Positions 1 to 12,129 of a stretch of DNA of 64,000 nucleotides are shown in pieces. The notes under the pieces were generated by a model. That model made no database searches. It was given only the letters and a program-made list of their open reading frames with translations, and had not been told where the DNA came from. Source of the DNA: Blasia pusilla (Eukaryota > Marchantiophyta > Marchantiopsida > Blasiales); the NCBI GenBank assembly GCA_050084515.1, contig CM114273.1:10292001-10356000 (forward strand), in the 5' to 3' direction. Made by a program: the position numbers and the translations under genes. How positions within the stretch are numbered: the first letter of the stretch is position 1; each line of letters opens with the position of its first letter.

Positions 1-1592
1 AAATATTTCTCCATCCCCGCTTAATTCGTGCCCCAAGGCCAAACTACCGTCTAACAATTAGACACCTTTTCCAGTGCTTCACTTTTCATAGAACCACCCA
101 AAAAAAATCCCTTTTATCTTCTTACTTACAATAACTCCCCGTGTTTACTTAATAGGATAGAAGTTTCACTTTTTAGAGTTTAACCATTTTTTTTCTCTTC
201 TACATTTAATAATCCCATCATGTTTCGTTGATAGCATAGATTACTTCAGCATTAGTACGTATCTCACTTCAATTACTGGCCATTAAAAAATTATAACTAT
301 CATAGAACTTAAATTTTTACATCAAAATAAAATGTCCTGCATGTTGAAAATCCCGAAATTCTCGTACAAATAAACTTCGATGGATTTCGAGACGATGCTG
401 ACGTGACCAACCGTCATGGAGGAAGAGTTCAAAGTCTCGGGTCTCCGAGGACTTGCCGAGGGCAATAGAGATGGCCGTTTCAACAACTGGCCGCGGGGTA
501 CCATCACCCTCAAACATTTCCTCTAGGGGCAGATCAACGAGAACTTAAATGAATGGAGCTTAGTTCCCGACAAAACATTAAAATCGTGGGTGTGACACAG
601 CCACCGACTTCGGAACGACCCAAAAATAAGGAATAAGCAGTGGACAGACACAACGCATGATTAGTATCAGAGTAGTTTGGCACTTCGGCGCTGCTGCTCA
701 TAATCATACGATCAGAATTATCAGATACCCTACTAATCAGAACGTATCAGTTATCTCTTGTTATTACTGCAAATTTTGAATTACATCTCGACTCGGGCGT
801 CGGTAATAAACTAACCTCCGTTTATTACAAAAGTCAAATTGACACGGCGGAGAGAGAAAGAGGTTGCATACGTTATAAGTAGGGTTACTCACAAAAGTAC
901 GCCACTCTCAAAAGTACTCATTAAGTAGATACTCATAAGTATACGTATCGAAGGGAAACAGGGTGCTACTAACGGAGTTGATTTGTTCATCTTTCCGTAC
1001 CAAAGAATATTCGCACGACGGTATTGCTGTGGCATCGACTCCAGAGAGAGAGCTGTTTACGTAATCGTATTTCAGAATAATCTTGCGTACTTGATCACAC
1101 ATTCAAATTTGATAATTAATTGATAGTAGCCCGCAATAGACACGCGGCAGTTTTTCGAAAATGTCTCCCATTATCCCTGGTTGAACGTCGAACTATACAC
1201 TAACCACACTTAAGTTGATTGCAAATTCAGTTCTTGTAAACTTTCAACTATTGTGCACCCGGAGAGGTTATTACCAGGTTCGGGTAGTTTTTTCGTGGGA
1301 CCAGATACATTCTGGGAAATTTCAATCGAAACCGTAATCCAGGTTTTATGAAATTGTTTACAGATACCTTATAAAAATAATCTACAAGAATCCAACCGGG
1401 TTTTGTTAGGCAATTTTAAAATGAATCGGAAATTCTCAATTTGAATTAGATAGTTTTACTTATAACCCCGGATCTCCCCGGACGTAGGTTATTACTTCTC
1501 GAGAAAGAGTCCTCGTCAAAGCCTAGGGAATTGATAATTGATCTTCTCAATGTTTGGATGTCATGAGTTAGCATGGGATTGTGTGTGTATTT

Positions 1593-1635
1593 GGTGACAA
1601 CGATGTATGTTGTGTAGCGATGTGTATACGCACGA
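1593..1635 (+). repeat. Short match to the region before the Gypsy-A 3' LTR
   Basis: This stretch (core gatgtatgttgtgtagcg, then a tgtatacgcacga tail) resembles 49371-49415, with scattered mismatches. It suggests an old fragment of a Gypsy-A relative outside the main element. Short, so moderate confidence only. Confidence 0.45.
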
Positions 1636-2654
1636 CAAATATAGTTCGTTAGAATGCTATATGTTGCAAGAAATGAAAACTAAAGATGGACTTGGAAAAA
1701 AGGAGAGACTTTCTTGACAAGGCAAAAACTTAAGCTTTTAAAAAAATATGGAGGGTTTGAGGTGCATGAAGAGAGCATGTGGGAAATTCTAATGGGCGAT
1801 TAATCACAAACTCTAGAAGAATGTCCTTGAACGCGTAAGAACCAGATAAGTTGCAAGAAATGAATAGTGAAGAGGGAGTGTGATTGTAAAGTTGGGGAAA
1901 AATGTAGGATTGTAGTTTTGCCAATAATTACTCATAAGACTTTAGGGCCAAGACTGACTCACAAGACTCGGCTAAGTAATAGGTCAACGGAGTCTTCAGA
2001 AGGTAAATGGGGGTTTGTCATATGTGATAAATCACAAATTACATAAGTCATTCATGAATTTTTTCAAATTTTGACAAGTTGCAACATATGAATAGAGAAG
2101 AGGGAGTTGCAACCTATTAGAATTTCACATGTTGGAAATGTATTTTTGGAAAAAATGGAGGATTAAGACAAAAAAAGAGATAAATTACTACAACTTGTCA
2201 AAATCTGATAGGTTGCAAGGAAAAAGTGACAAATTGATTTGGAAGATTCTTTGAGCAAAGAACATGTTTGCGAAGCGATTTTTACTCAGATTCAACCATT
2301 TAGAAAAGAACATCAAGGAGTTTCATTTCATATACAAAAGCCCTTTTCATCTACGTTCTTCAATGTGTTCTCACTATCAAATATCATAAATGGTGTCTAT
2401 TATCTTGCTAGGATTTACTTACGAGACTTGAGGTTTAGAACTGATTCACAAGATTGAGATAAGTCACGAGTTAATGGAAGAAAGTGTAGAAGAAACCCTA
2501 AATTCTGGTCCTCCTAGGCATATCAGGTCAATCCCATGGGATCCAAGATATGTTCCAACGCTTGCCTTCGCAAGTAATCTTGTATTGTCTGCAAGATGAC
2601 CAAGGTTGCATGTGGACAGAGTTAGTGTCCGTGGACATGCAGTAGTAAAAAACC

Positions 2655-3010
2655 CCCCTCTGTATGACTCAAAAAAATGACTAGATGTTACTCAAACAGA
2701 GGCTATCATACTCTGTAATTATTTAACCAAACTATAGTAATAAAAATGACTCCTAGTCGTATAGGTTGTTACTGAAATCGAGGGTATTCATATCTGAGTC
2801 TCATTTTTGTTACTTAACATAGCCACTAAATTTAACTTCACCTAGTCATTGTTTATGACTAAGTGAAGTCATAAAAAAATGACTAGACAAGTCATTCTGT
2901 ATGACTCGTCTAGTCATAAAGAGTGACTTGGAATGACTATTCTGAGTAATAAGTAATGACTCCGTACGTCAAAAAAGAATGGCATTCACTCATTAAAATG
3001 ACTTATCCAT
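2655..3010. repeat. Block dense in tgact/agtca motifs
   Basis: The pentamer tgact and its complement agtca recur every 10-20 bases over about 350 bp, creating many partial inverted repeats. The best hairpin is at 2879-2917. No coding potential was seen. It could be part of a small inverted-repeat transposon or a degenerate satellite. Confidence 0.5.
2879..2917. repeat. Hairpin with 17-bp arms
   Basis: Arms 2879-2895 and 2901-2917 are reverse complements with one mismatch, around the 5-base centre tctgt. It is the strongest inverted repeat in the tgact-rich block. Confidence 0.6.
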
Positions 3011-4810
3011 ATCATTCTACAATCCTATCATATAACTAAAATAGTATACAAAAAATTTATACAAGTAACATAAACAACTATAGCCAATCATTCATGTATG
3101 ATAAGGTTGCTTTATTGTTGACAAAATCATGTACTTTATATTGGCATTTAGAGTCCATTTTGTATCCATCATAACCATACAGATGAATGACTCCTTCCTA
3201 CCCTCTGGTGGACTTGATGGTTGACTTCCCCTACATACCCTCTTATCACTACTTCTCTTACATCCAACAAAGGAGAAGCCATTTTGCTACAACTAACAGT
3301 CCTAATGCTACCAGCATCATCTGAAATCATATAGGCACATTAATGCTATACCAACCCACACCTATTGTTATGGTAGCATCTCATGAGTTTTCAAAGTTGC
3401 AATCGCTTGTCTATTGAAATCGAGAGGTAGCAAATGCTTCTCATATCCAAGTGAGTACAAAATCCCCCTTTGATACACTCAAAATTCAGACATGAATTTA
3501 TAAGTACATCTGAAATGCCACACTCAAAACTGAAACACGAATATCATGTCCTCTACTTCTGAGTACAAACCCTCCCTTCGACCATCTACACTAATACAAA
3601 ACCCCTTCTCATTATCTCAAATAAAGACTTGAATTTACAAGTGTATGGAAATGACCACACTCAAAACTGTAACTCAAAAAACTTGGTTCCTCTACTAGTG
3701 AGTATAAAAACCCCCTTATGAAAGACTACATATCTTAAAAAAAACCCCCTCTAAATAGATCAAAATTAAGACTATAATTTACAAGTACACTTGAATGGCC
3801 ACACTCAAACAACTAAACACACAAAGGGAAGATGCCCCTACTTCTGAGAAGGCATAAGTAGATGAGATGGCCATAACACTACACTGTCAAGGTCATCTCC
3901 AACATAAATCTACAGTGGATCATTAGGCATATTTAGAAATGGAAAAACACAATTTTTTCTTGCAAACCTCTGCCAAATGGACAACACAATGCCATCTAGA
4001 ATCTCACGTCCATGGAAGGTAGAACAATATCATACAAGCTGCCATAACCTACTACAACCATTGAGGCGTTCTCACGTGACATCAACTATTGCAATGGAGG
4101 CACAATAGATTTAAGCCCTTGCTTGGTAGCCTCTCGGGCCCTCTTCCTAAGTGTTTCTTTTCTCAGTGTTGCAATGCGAGGGTCCTATCATGTGATGGCC
4201 ATGCAAAATCACCACTATAGCAGGGGCAAAAGGTGTAATCACGCAAAATCGAGCCATCACACAATGTGCACTCGATTAGTGATCCTCTCTGTGAGTGTGT
4301 TTCAATGATGGTAGGACATAAGGCACTTAATTTAGGAAAACAATTTCCTATGGAGAAAAAAATTATTCAAATCCAAGCATAAATCTTGAATGGCACCTAT
4401 CGTAGAAAACTCTATTTCGTTGCACACATAGGGTTGAAAGTGGAAGGGCCTGACGCTAGAAGAGTATATTCGGAAGCCTACATCGTGGAAAATATGAAGC
4501 ATCACATTGTTGGCAAGACCCAACTAAATGTAACATCTGATAGAGTTGAGCCTCCCATCATACTCACCCCACATCAACCATATCAGGGAGAAGTAACATC
4601 TACTAGGCCCACTAAAATGTGAGACACAAAAAGTTAGTGGGTCATGATCATGCATAATAGCCTAGCTGTAGACGATGTCCTCCACAATCTCTGAAGGGAG
4701 TCGAGCAATGTGGTGTATGGCATCCATTTGACCAGCTAAAGAACAAGTATAGAATACTATTAGGTAAAGAACCTCAATGAATATCGCATGTCAAGGATTC
4801 AAACAGGGCT

Positions 4811-4910
4811 AACAAAAGCTTTGAAATATAAATGTTCCATTTTGTGCATATGTGCACTATAACAAAAGCTTTGAGATGTAAATGTTCCATTTTGTGCATA
4901 TGTGCACTAT
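4811..4910. repeat. 50-bp direct tandem duplication
   Basis: 4811-4860 and 4861-4910 are the same 50-bp unit, starting aacaaaagctttga, with two mismatches. This is a recent local duplication of no evident function. Confidence 0.9.
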
Positions 4911-6465
4911 CTTCCTCTCTCACCAACCACTTCTCTTCCCGAATTCTTATACAAATCCTTCGCTTATTAGATCCTTACACAAAGGAAAATCTGCAAAGCT
5001 CAATTTTCTATTGGTAACAATACCAATCACATGATACCGGTCAGTAAAAAGAAACCGAGAAAAGCCTACGGTTTTGCCTCACAATCCTCTAGAGGGAAAA
5101 GGAATGGGGAGGAGAAGTAAGAAAAAATTATCTTACTCATAGTAGATACAACTTCATCGAGATGATGGGAGAGATCCCCAAAAAAGTAAAGGTAATGTCA
5201 TAGTGGATCAAATAACAACCTAGCCCACAAAATAGGCCCCTGGAGGGACTTTCTTTCAAGGATTGGTGTAGACTTCAACATTGAGTATGAGCACTTGTAT
5301 ATTGAGTCTAAGCATGCTCGTGTGTACAAAATAATCTTGAAGTGACAAGCAATGCTTGACAAGAGTGGAACAGATCAGGTTGTTGTTGCGGCAACAATAG
5401 CAACTACTTCTAACAAGGAGTAAAAAACTCCTCCCAGAGAAATGGAAAACATCACTCAAAAGCAGCTGAGAACTCTACTCCAAGTAAGGACAAGAAGGAT
5501 GAGCAAGGTGACTTTGATTCTCATTGGCCACAACAAGAAGAGCACAACGGACCTTGTGCGGTAAATTCATATCTTTTCAGATTACCTTGGAGAATGGTCA
5601 ACCCTTGCTCCAACGAGCTGGCAATTCGGCCAAACTTTTGAGGGCAGCCACTTTTGAGTAGCTTGTCCCAATCGAGCTCATAAGTGCACCCACTCGCAAG
5701 TGTGTAAATAGTCGGAAGACAACGTGAAGAGTTTCTTTGACCAAAGATTGTTCACCGTGATTATGTGTGTACACAAGAAATATTCTTCAATCTTTGTATG
5801 CGGTGTAGCAAAGCTTGACTCCAAATCTTCATTATCAAAAAAGGATATGTCGCTTACACACAAACACGTGAAATTTACACAAGTAGATCTCGTTCAGACA
5901 GATATCCATTAGATCCAGATTAATATTGAGGTGGCCAAATGTTGAGATTTGCTTATGATAATTATCAACGTAATTTAACCTGTCATTATCAAAGAACTGG
6001 AGAAATCGAGTTCACCCATGGATGTAGTATATATTTTCTTGAAAAAATTATTTCACAGTTGGATTTCTAAGGTATTCTAAACTTCCAATAAAACACACAC
6101 CATTTTTTTTATTGACTTACAAGTACATTCTGAGTAAATTTAATTCTTTGATTCTTCCAACAAGCTGTTGATTTATTTATAGTGTTGGTTAATCTTTACC
6201 TAGCCTCCTAAGCTCTTCCCCACCACTCAATCTCATGTAGTAACTAAATGTGAATCCAAATTTCTATAAGTCATTCGGGAGTAAATTGATCGGTTTGGGA
6301 GTAACTTAGAGTAATTCATATCACTCTTAGTAACACGAATTACAAACATCTTGGTTTTAAATGACCCATGTTATATTAGTGATATCTATGTTTATAGACT
6401 TACATCCGTCCTATGGAAGGACTTGTCCATATGGCCTCATCTTCCCCTTCTTTCTTATTCTCCCC

Positions 6466-6950
6466 TGTCACATATGAGTAGCCGATAGGCCGAGATCTAT
6501 CGTGGATAGGGCGTAGGAGCCAACGGAATATCTTGGGTGTAACTTTGTCCCACAGTGTCAGATGAGGTTGAGGATAGGTCCATTGTGTCAGGAACGTCGT
6601 TTCTGACAACTTTCCTGTTGAGGTCTTCCACAACCGGGTGATTTGTTGACCAGGTCACCCGCCCCTGGTAACTTGTGCGCGCAGGTTACCAAGGGGATGG
6701 ATATTTTTAGGGGAAGAGCCTTTTGGCTCTTCCCAACCCTATATAAGAGAGGAAGATGGCTTTCCTAAGCCATCTTTCTCATGTTGGGCCGTTGGAGCAC
6801 CTCTCTTGTATGTGTGTGAGATAGGACTAGGGTGCTAGCGTCCGGATTCCTTGATAGCGTAGGGTGGACGAGGCTCGATATGCCGATGTAGATTGAGGAG
6901 TGGAGTTTTAGGCCGGGTGTGGCATTTTTATTATTCTTTATTTTTACATG
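6466..6950 (+). repeat. Gypsy-A 5' LTR
   Basis: Matches 49421-49886 and 49887-50256 over most of its length, including the shared blocks tgagtagccgataggccgag, a TATA box and gtgctagcgtccggattcc. Homology among copies begins near tgtcacat/tgagtag and fades in the T-rich end before 6950. The exact termini are uncertain: a purine tract at 49270-49279 suggests the complete LTR may begin farther 5', in which case this copy is 5'-truncated. No clear primer-binding site was found after 6950. Confidence 0.75.
6711..6776 (+). promoter_or_regulatory. LTR-A core promoter: TATA box between two hairpins
   Basis: TATATAAG lies at 6740-6747. It is preceded by a perfect hairpin (arms 6711-6720 and 6725-6734, loop tttt) and followed by another (arms 6753-6762 and 6767-6776, loop tcct). 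The arrangement is kept in the copies at 49660-49740 and 50140-50210 with single changes (the 49.7-kb copy has a mutated TATA, tatctaac). This is the likely RNA polymerase II start region of the LTR, with the second hairpin near the RNA 5' end. Confidence 0.65.
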
Positions 6951-7769
6951 AGAAAGATGTCAGGGGGCTTATGGGAATTCGTTGTTTGCAGGTAGGCAAG
7001 CGAGTTGCCTTGGTGGGGAGTCCATAGAGACGCTGGTTGGCATTTTGTTGGTCATTTTTCTGTTCAAAAGACCGTGGGCGGAAGCGCTATCCATTTTTTG
7101 TAGATTTCGTAGGTGCAGATTGTAGAATAGAGTAGCAAGCAGATTGGCAGATATGGTGATGGAGTGTAGTGTTGACGGGAGAATGATGGGATGTCGGGAA
7201 AGGAGGGTTTTTTTCTTGCAGCTACCGAGGGCTATCAAGTAAATGATGGCTAGAGAGTAGGGTTAGGTCACGGCTATTGAAGAGTGAAGAAAGGATGCCA
7301 CAAACTTGTGGTTGGTGTAGTAGTCGGGACCTGGAAAGGCGAAGAGGCGCCAGAGTCTCCAAAGACCGGTTGGACCGCGTTGCACGCTTGGAGTTAAGAA
7401 AGGATTAGATGGGTTGAGAAGGGCTCTGTAGGGTGCGCACGTAGGAGCACGTAGGCGGAAGTCTGTTAGAAGGGGAGAAGGAGGGTCGCCGCTCCATAAG
7501 GAGCCGTGCCACAGGGAGGTGCAGCCATAAAGGGAGTCATTATGACTCCAAAGATATAGGAGTGTAGAACCCTCCACATAGAGAGACTTGCTAGGAATGG
7601 GGGTTTATGAAGCTGAAAAAGGCAAGAGCCATTATGGCTCCAAGGGAAAAGGCAGCTGCATAGGGCAAAGTGCCCAAGCAGCTATGCGTGCCTTGGGGTC
7701 AGCTAAGGTTTTAGGGTTTAGGATGGAGTAGAGGTGACTTTACGCCGGATGGAGTAGAGGTGACTCGAA

Positions 7770-7824
7770 CCCCTTCCATAGCTCCCGGCTCGTGGGAGTC
7801 GGGAGCCGGGAGCTATGGAAGGGG
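7770..7824. repeat. Perfect 22-bp inverted repeat
   Basis: Arms 7770-7791 and 7803-7824 are exact reverse complements around an 11-base loop. Copies of ggagtagaggtgact flank it on both sides (two upstream, one downstream near 7842). The transcript would form a very stable stem in the Gypsy-A leader. Confidence 0.85.
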
Positions 7825-8263
7825 GTCGGCTAAGGGAAGGGAGTAGAGGTGACTTTACGAGGTTGAGAGTGAACGTGGTAGGTGGCTATGCATGCAATAG
7901 CTGCATGGTTAGGCCCGGATATGGCAGGAGTCACTACGTGGTAGGGGTTTTTCTGGCCAAGTTTCAGAGTTGCAATTTTTGTGGAGTAGTAGGAGGGATT
8001 TGGGCGAGCATGGATGGGATTTGAGACGAGAATTGGCAGTCATTACAGGTTGATTGGGGCCGACGCGGTAGTACTTGACCGATATGGGCACGAGGGATGT
8101 GGTGGAGACACACGTGTTGATGCTGACGTGAAGTTTGACATGTTGATCGAGGAGAGTATCGTCCTGCATCAGTCATCAGGACCACATGGAGGAGTGAGTG
8201 TTGACGGTGCGTAGGTTGGAGGGCGTGATCAGGTTACCCATTCGAGTCCCTTTTCCCTTGTCA

Positions 8264-9292
8264 TGTGTAGTAGAGGATTTCTATCAATAGTTCAACAATA
8301 AGCATCAATTGATCTGAATTCGTTCCCTTCAAGAATAGGATATGGATTAGAAATCACATTTAAAGATTTTGAGTTGATTCTGTGTAGTCTATGCATCAAC
8401 AAAGCATAAGGTGGATTTAACAACAACACCAGACTGAGTGTTTAACGTGTACAATTGAACAGGGTTTTAACTATAAGGAGGTGAATTCCTCCTAAAACAG
8501 AATTAAATCAAAGGGAAATTCAAATTCCAGAGACATGGTATTACATAAGCATTCTCTACAAGAAAAAGAGACTGCGGTGAGACATACGATCTCCCTCTGT
8601 CAAACTCATTCGAAACAGAGATGAGTGGAGAAATGATTCTCAATTAATACGTCGACTCTTTACTTCTACTTGAAGATAATGCTGTATGTCTCTAACTCCA
8701 TCCTCAAAGCCATCAACAACAAGTGAGACTGCTTTCGGGGTTCAAAGAGGAATAATTCTTCATTCCAAGAAGAGCAAACATTGTTGATTCTATGAAATGG
8801 GTCAGTTCCGTTCTTCAATAGCCGATCTCTAAGGGCGAGAGTCTTCTATCATAAGAGCTATTCTCCCTGGGATGTATCCGACTATGAAAATGGAAAAAGA
8901 TGCTCATTCGATTCCCTGCCCAGGGTTCAAGGGGTCGAGAGCCTATACTCCTAACTAAAATTCTCTTGAACTTCTTCCTAAAGCTACTAACCGTTTAACT
9001 CCTGCAGTATTAACCGGATCAACATCTTTATTGAAAATTGTCACGTAACTATCAAAAGTGTGAACTCGTGAAAAGGCAAACTCATGATCTCGCGAACTTA
9101 GAATTAATTCCTAATGATTTAATTTGGCCAATAACTGATTGTTCCTAATTTCCAAGGGATTCCAATCTATTCTTATTTCCTAATATGTATTCCCTACTCC
9201 TAAATCGAAGTGGAATATTCCTAACTAAGGGAATTATTGCCTAAAGGTATCTAAAATCGTCCAAAATCTCTACAACTTAAGAAAGAAGTATA
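8264..9292. other. AT-rich block inside the leader, possible solo LTR of another family
   Basis: Composition drops sharply in GC relative to both flanks. The block can be read as starting tgtgtagtag and ending atatcaca, the usual TG...CA form. I could not find a convincing target-site duplication or second copy in the window, and no gene is visible. The solo-LTR reading is a guess. Confidence 0.3.
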
Positions 9293-9801
9293 TCACATTG
9301 TGTGTGATTGAGAGTGTAGGGTATCAGGTAGTAGCCGGTGCTAGGTGGATGCAATGATGGTGACAAGTGTAGACTCTTTTCAGGTCTAGCATGTTGGTGG
9401 ATATACGGCGGTTGCCGAGTAGGGGTCGCATGTATGACCCGAGAGAGTGTCGCTAGGTTAGGTGAGTTAGTTGGGAGGCTCATGGTAAGCCCGAGTGTTG
9501 AGTGTACATGAGGCCGGGTGTGTCATTACGGGATTGACGTTAGCATAGGTGAGCTAGTGAGGAGTGTGGGAGACTCTCGGGGAGTTTGAGTGCTTGAGCG
9601 GGTGAGACAGGGTTGTCATCACGACATTCTTCCACGTTCGGACGAACGGGGTAGTGCGAGCAGTAGTAGTGGTGTGACATGGAGTGGAGTGAGATACTGA
9701 GGGGTTACCAGTGAGGAGCTACCTCGACATCCATCTGTGGCTGGATCGTCATCACTAGACACCAGGTCTGGTGACGAGATCGCAGTATCACTTGGCATGA
9801 G

Positions 9802-11457
9802 ATGGACGACATGGGCCATCGGGGCATGCGGCGTTTCTCGGCTGCAGTGGGCACCATCGACTTACATGATTTTATCTAGGAGTTCGAAACGTGGTACGAC
9901 TTCCAAGAGATATGGACCCCGACACGGTTCAACCCTTTCATGGCATGGAAGGGGTTGTTCCAGCACTTGGAGGGTCCTCCGATGGATGACTACATGGAGT
10001 TTTGATCACTATATTCAATAGAGATCAATGCCTGGAGGATGTATTGGGTTCTAGGGTATGTGTTCACTAGTGGTCGCGAGGCATATGATGGGATCGTGAG
10101 AGGAGAGAGACCTACACCATCAGCCCGAAGACTAGATGGATAGGAGGGCAGTGAGACAGGCGATGTGGCAGAGACCTCTGGTGGTAGAGGGCCACCCAGT
10201 TTAAGCTCCATAGTGGAGTTCTTCCAACAGTTGGGGAATAGCTACCAGGGCGTACGCACCGACAAGCTGAAGAGTCTACAGGATTTTCAGCGACGATCGG
10301 GTGAGAGTCTTAGAGAGGCATTCATGCGCATGAGGAGAATGATAATTGCTACGTATGGAATGATTGAGGCGTAATTAGTCTAGTATTGGTACGGGGTTTT
10401 GGATCGAGAACTACGGAGGAGAGTCCAAGATGCGGTGCTGATTCACACAGCAAAGCCCACATTGAAGGTAGTCTTTGAGTTGTCTGAGCGTATTGAGCTC
10501 AACATGAGTGACGAGCAGGTAGTGACCGCCGGATTTTCTTGAGAGGCGACGGGTCCATGAGTGATGGTGACCCCATAGGTGCAACAATGAGCACTAGTAC
10601 CATGGGAGTGGGCCAGTGTGCCCAGAGAGCAGGCCACGTACGGTGAGCCTATGAGGCAACAACCCGTACCTACATATGTTGTCGAGCAGGGACCGATGTT
10701 GTCTTGTTGGACGTGTGGAGGGGCCCATAGGCAGAGAGACTACACACAGCATGGGAGAGGACCACGAGCACCTTCGATTACTCAGGAGCCACAGAGGAGG
10801 GCCCCACCACAATACCAGTGTGACTATTGCCACAGATATGGTCACACTAGGGATAGCTGTTTTGACCTTTGTCGAGAGGCATGTCTAGAGGTAGGCCGAG
10901 GGCATGGGGGCGGTTGTCTTGGAGGAGGTTGGGGAGTTCTTCCTGGACGTGGTGGTAGAGGACCACCACCAGCTAGAGGAGATGGAGCAGGAGCACCAGA
11001 TCCGGCACTTCTCTCATGCATCAATCAGTTGGAGCAGAAAATTTCTGCCATGACGATGATGCAGCTCAAGGAAGGCATGGAGCGGCGAGCAGCTAGTGTG
11101 GCTCCAACTTCTACCTCTTACCTTGACCCGCGTGAGGATCTCGCCAGTATGGGGTTTATGTGTAGTGCAGCTCAGGTTGAGGTGGCTACAGTGGTGACTC
11201 GGGGTGCTGCGAGAGGCACCGAACCATCGAGAGGTGGAGTTGAGATTGACCCACTAGAGGGGACCGATGGATGGCAGGCACTACATTCACCATCGATGGT
11301 GCCTCAACGACCAGCGGTGCCTACAGATCAAGAAGGTACGTTGACGTCACAAGGAGTTGGAGTGATAACTCCTATGCCGGCTCGAGTGGAGTCAGTGTCG
11401 ACCATAGTGTTGGAGGTGGCTACCAGAGTGAGTCAAACTCCACTATCTCCGCCATAG
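9802..11457 (+). pseudogene. gag: Gypsy-A gag (capsid/nucleocapsid), broken
   Basis: One reading frame is followed from an ATG at 9802 to the stop at 11457, interrupted by several in-frame stops. The N-terminal half has the retrotransposon-gag feel (ETWYDFQEIW, FNPFMAWKGLFQHLEGPP, then LREAFMRMRRM). The C-terminal part has a good CCHC knuckle, CDYCHRYGHTRDSC, near 10819-10860. A second, imperfect knuckle lies upstream (CWTCGGAHRQRDY, last Cys replaced by Tyr). A Gly/Arg-rich stretch follows, as in RNA-binding nucleocapsids. The last 279 codons (10618-11457) are open. Its end overlaps the protease frame by about 190 nt in a -1 relation, suggesting frameshift expression of pro-pol in the intact ancestor. 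Confidence 0.75.
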
Positions 11458-12128
11458 AGTTGGGAGTTGGACCAGCTAAGGTGTTCCGGTTGGCCGCCAC
11501 ATTGTGTGAGCGTGGAGAGGTGACTGCTTCTTGTTCAGAGGTAGTTGAGGACGTGCTGGACTTTCCCTCAAAGACAATGCTCGGGACGTTCTCCACAGAG
11601 TCATGGCATGCGGCGGCGGCGGCGGAAAAGTTGATAGATATGCCAGCTTGACCGGCCATAGAGCGAGCAATGGTGACACATGGAGTAGTGTTACTGGATA
11701 ACTGAGCTAAAGTATTTCGCTTGGTTAGTCCAACGTGGACAGTATACCACCCGCAATGCGTCCTACTTGATTCGGAAGCGCAACCCTTAATGTTAGGGAA
11801 GGCGACGTGTTTAGCGTTGGGGTTACGGAAGTCCGAAATTGAGACTTGTCCCTTCCAGATACAGACCTTGATTGGGGGCGTGTCACCCATGCAATATATG
11901 ACTCGACAAGAGATAGTTGTCAGAGTCCAAGCAAAGCATGCAATGGATAGTGCTATGGTGTACATACGTGCGATTACGACACCAGCTGAGTCGTACAATG
12001 TGTTGGTGGGGAGTACAGTGTTATATCCCCTAGGATTCATCCTTGGCTTCTGGGAGGAGACGGTTGCTTATCGTCCAGGGTGGCGGTCAGGTGATTGGCG
12101 GATGAGGTCAGTTACCCGTGCAGTTTGA
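11271..12128 (+). pseudogene. Gypsy-A aspartic protease, catalytic motif mutated
   Basis: The frame runs from within the gag overlap to 12128, with stops at about 11651 and 11703. The protease core follows VLLDSEAQPLMLGKA: retroviral-type proteases have Asp-Ser/Thr-Gly-Ala here, so Gly is replaced by Glu, which should destroy the active-site loop. Downstream, YNVLVGSTVLYPLGF matches the second conserved protease segment. It would cleave the Gag-Pol precursor in an intact copy. The stop at 12128 separates it from the methyltransferase frame. Confidence is good for the family; this copy is inactive. Confidence 0.7.
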
Positions 12129-12129
12129 G

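Larger units (their letters stand above)
1..6465. other. AT-rich stretch with no recognised gene
   Basis: Only short open frames (under about 80 codons) occur, on both strands, with no domain motif I recognise. Visible content is limited to short repeats: a tgact/agtca-rich block near 2655-3010, a 50-bp tandem duplication at 4811-4910, and a 43-bp stretch at 1593-1635 resembling sequence just upstream of the Gypsy-A 3' LTR. It may be host intergenic DNA or strongly decayed transposon. Confidence 0.6.
6951..9801 (+). other. Gypsy-A leader, no coding function recognised
   Basis: About 2.85 kb lies between the LTR and gag. Short open frames occur but none resembles a protein family. It contains a 22-bp perfect hairpin (7770-7824) flanked by copies of ggagtagaggtgact, and an AT-rich block (8264-9292) that looks like separate sequence. 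A leader this long is unusual for a gypsy element unless enlarged by insertions. Confidence 0.5.

Noticed and set aside
317-1102. Short minus-strand open frames at the start of the window as host genes
   Set aside because: All are under about 70 codons, overlap each other in different frames, and show no domain or conserved motif.
4000-4700. Plus-strand frames near 4123-4622 as a small gene
   Set aside because: Overlapping frames on both strands, no start or splice evidence, and no recognisable domain.
7263-8214. Open frames of 60-104 codons in the Gypsy-A leader
   Set aside because: Both strands are open to a similar degree because of GC-rich composition; no motif or match to other elements in the window.
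11420-12040. 206-codon minus-strand open frame
   Set aside because: It is the antisense shadow of the Gypsy-A protease, whose plus-strand reading contains recognised protease motifs.
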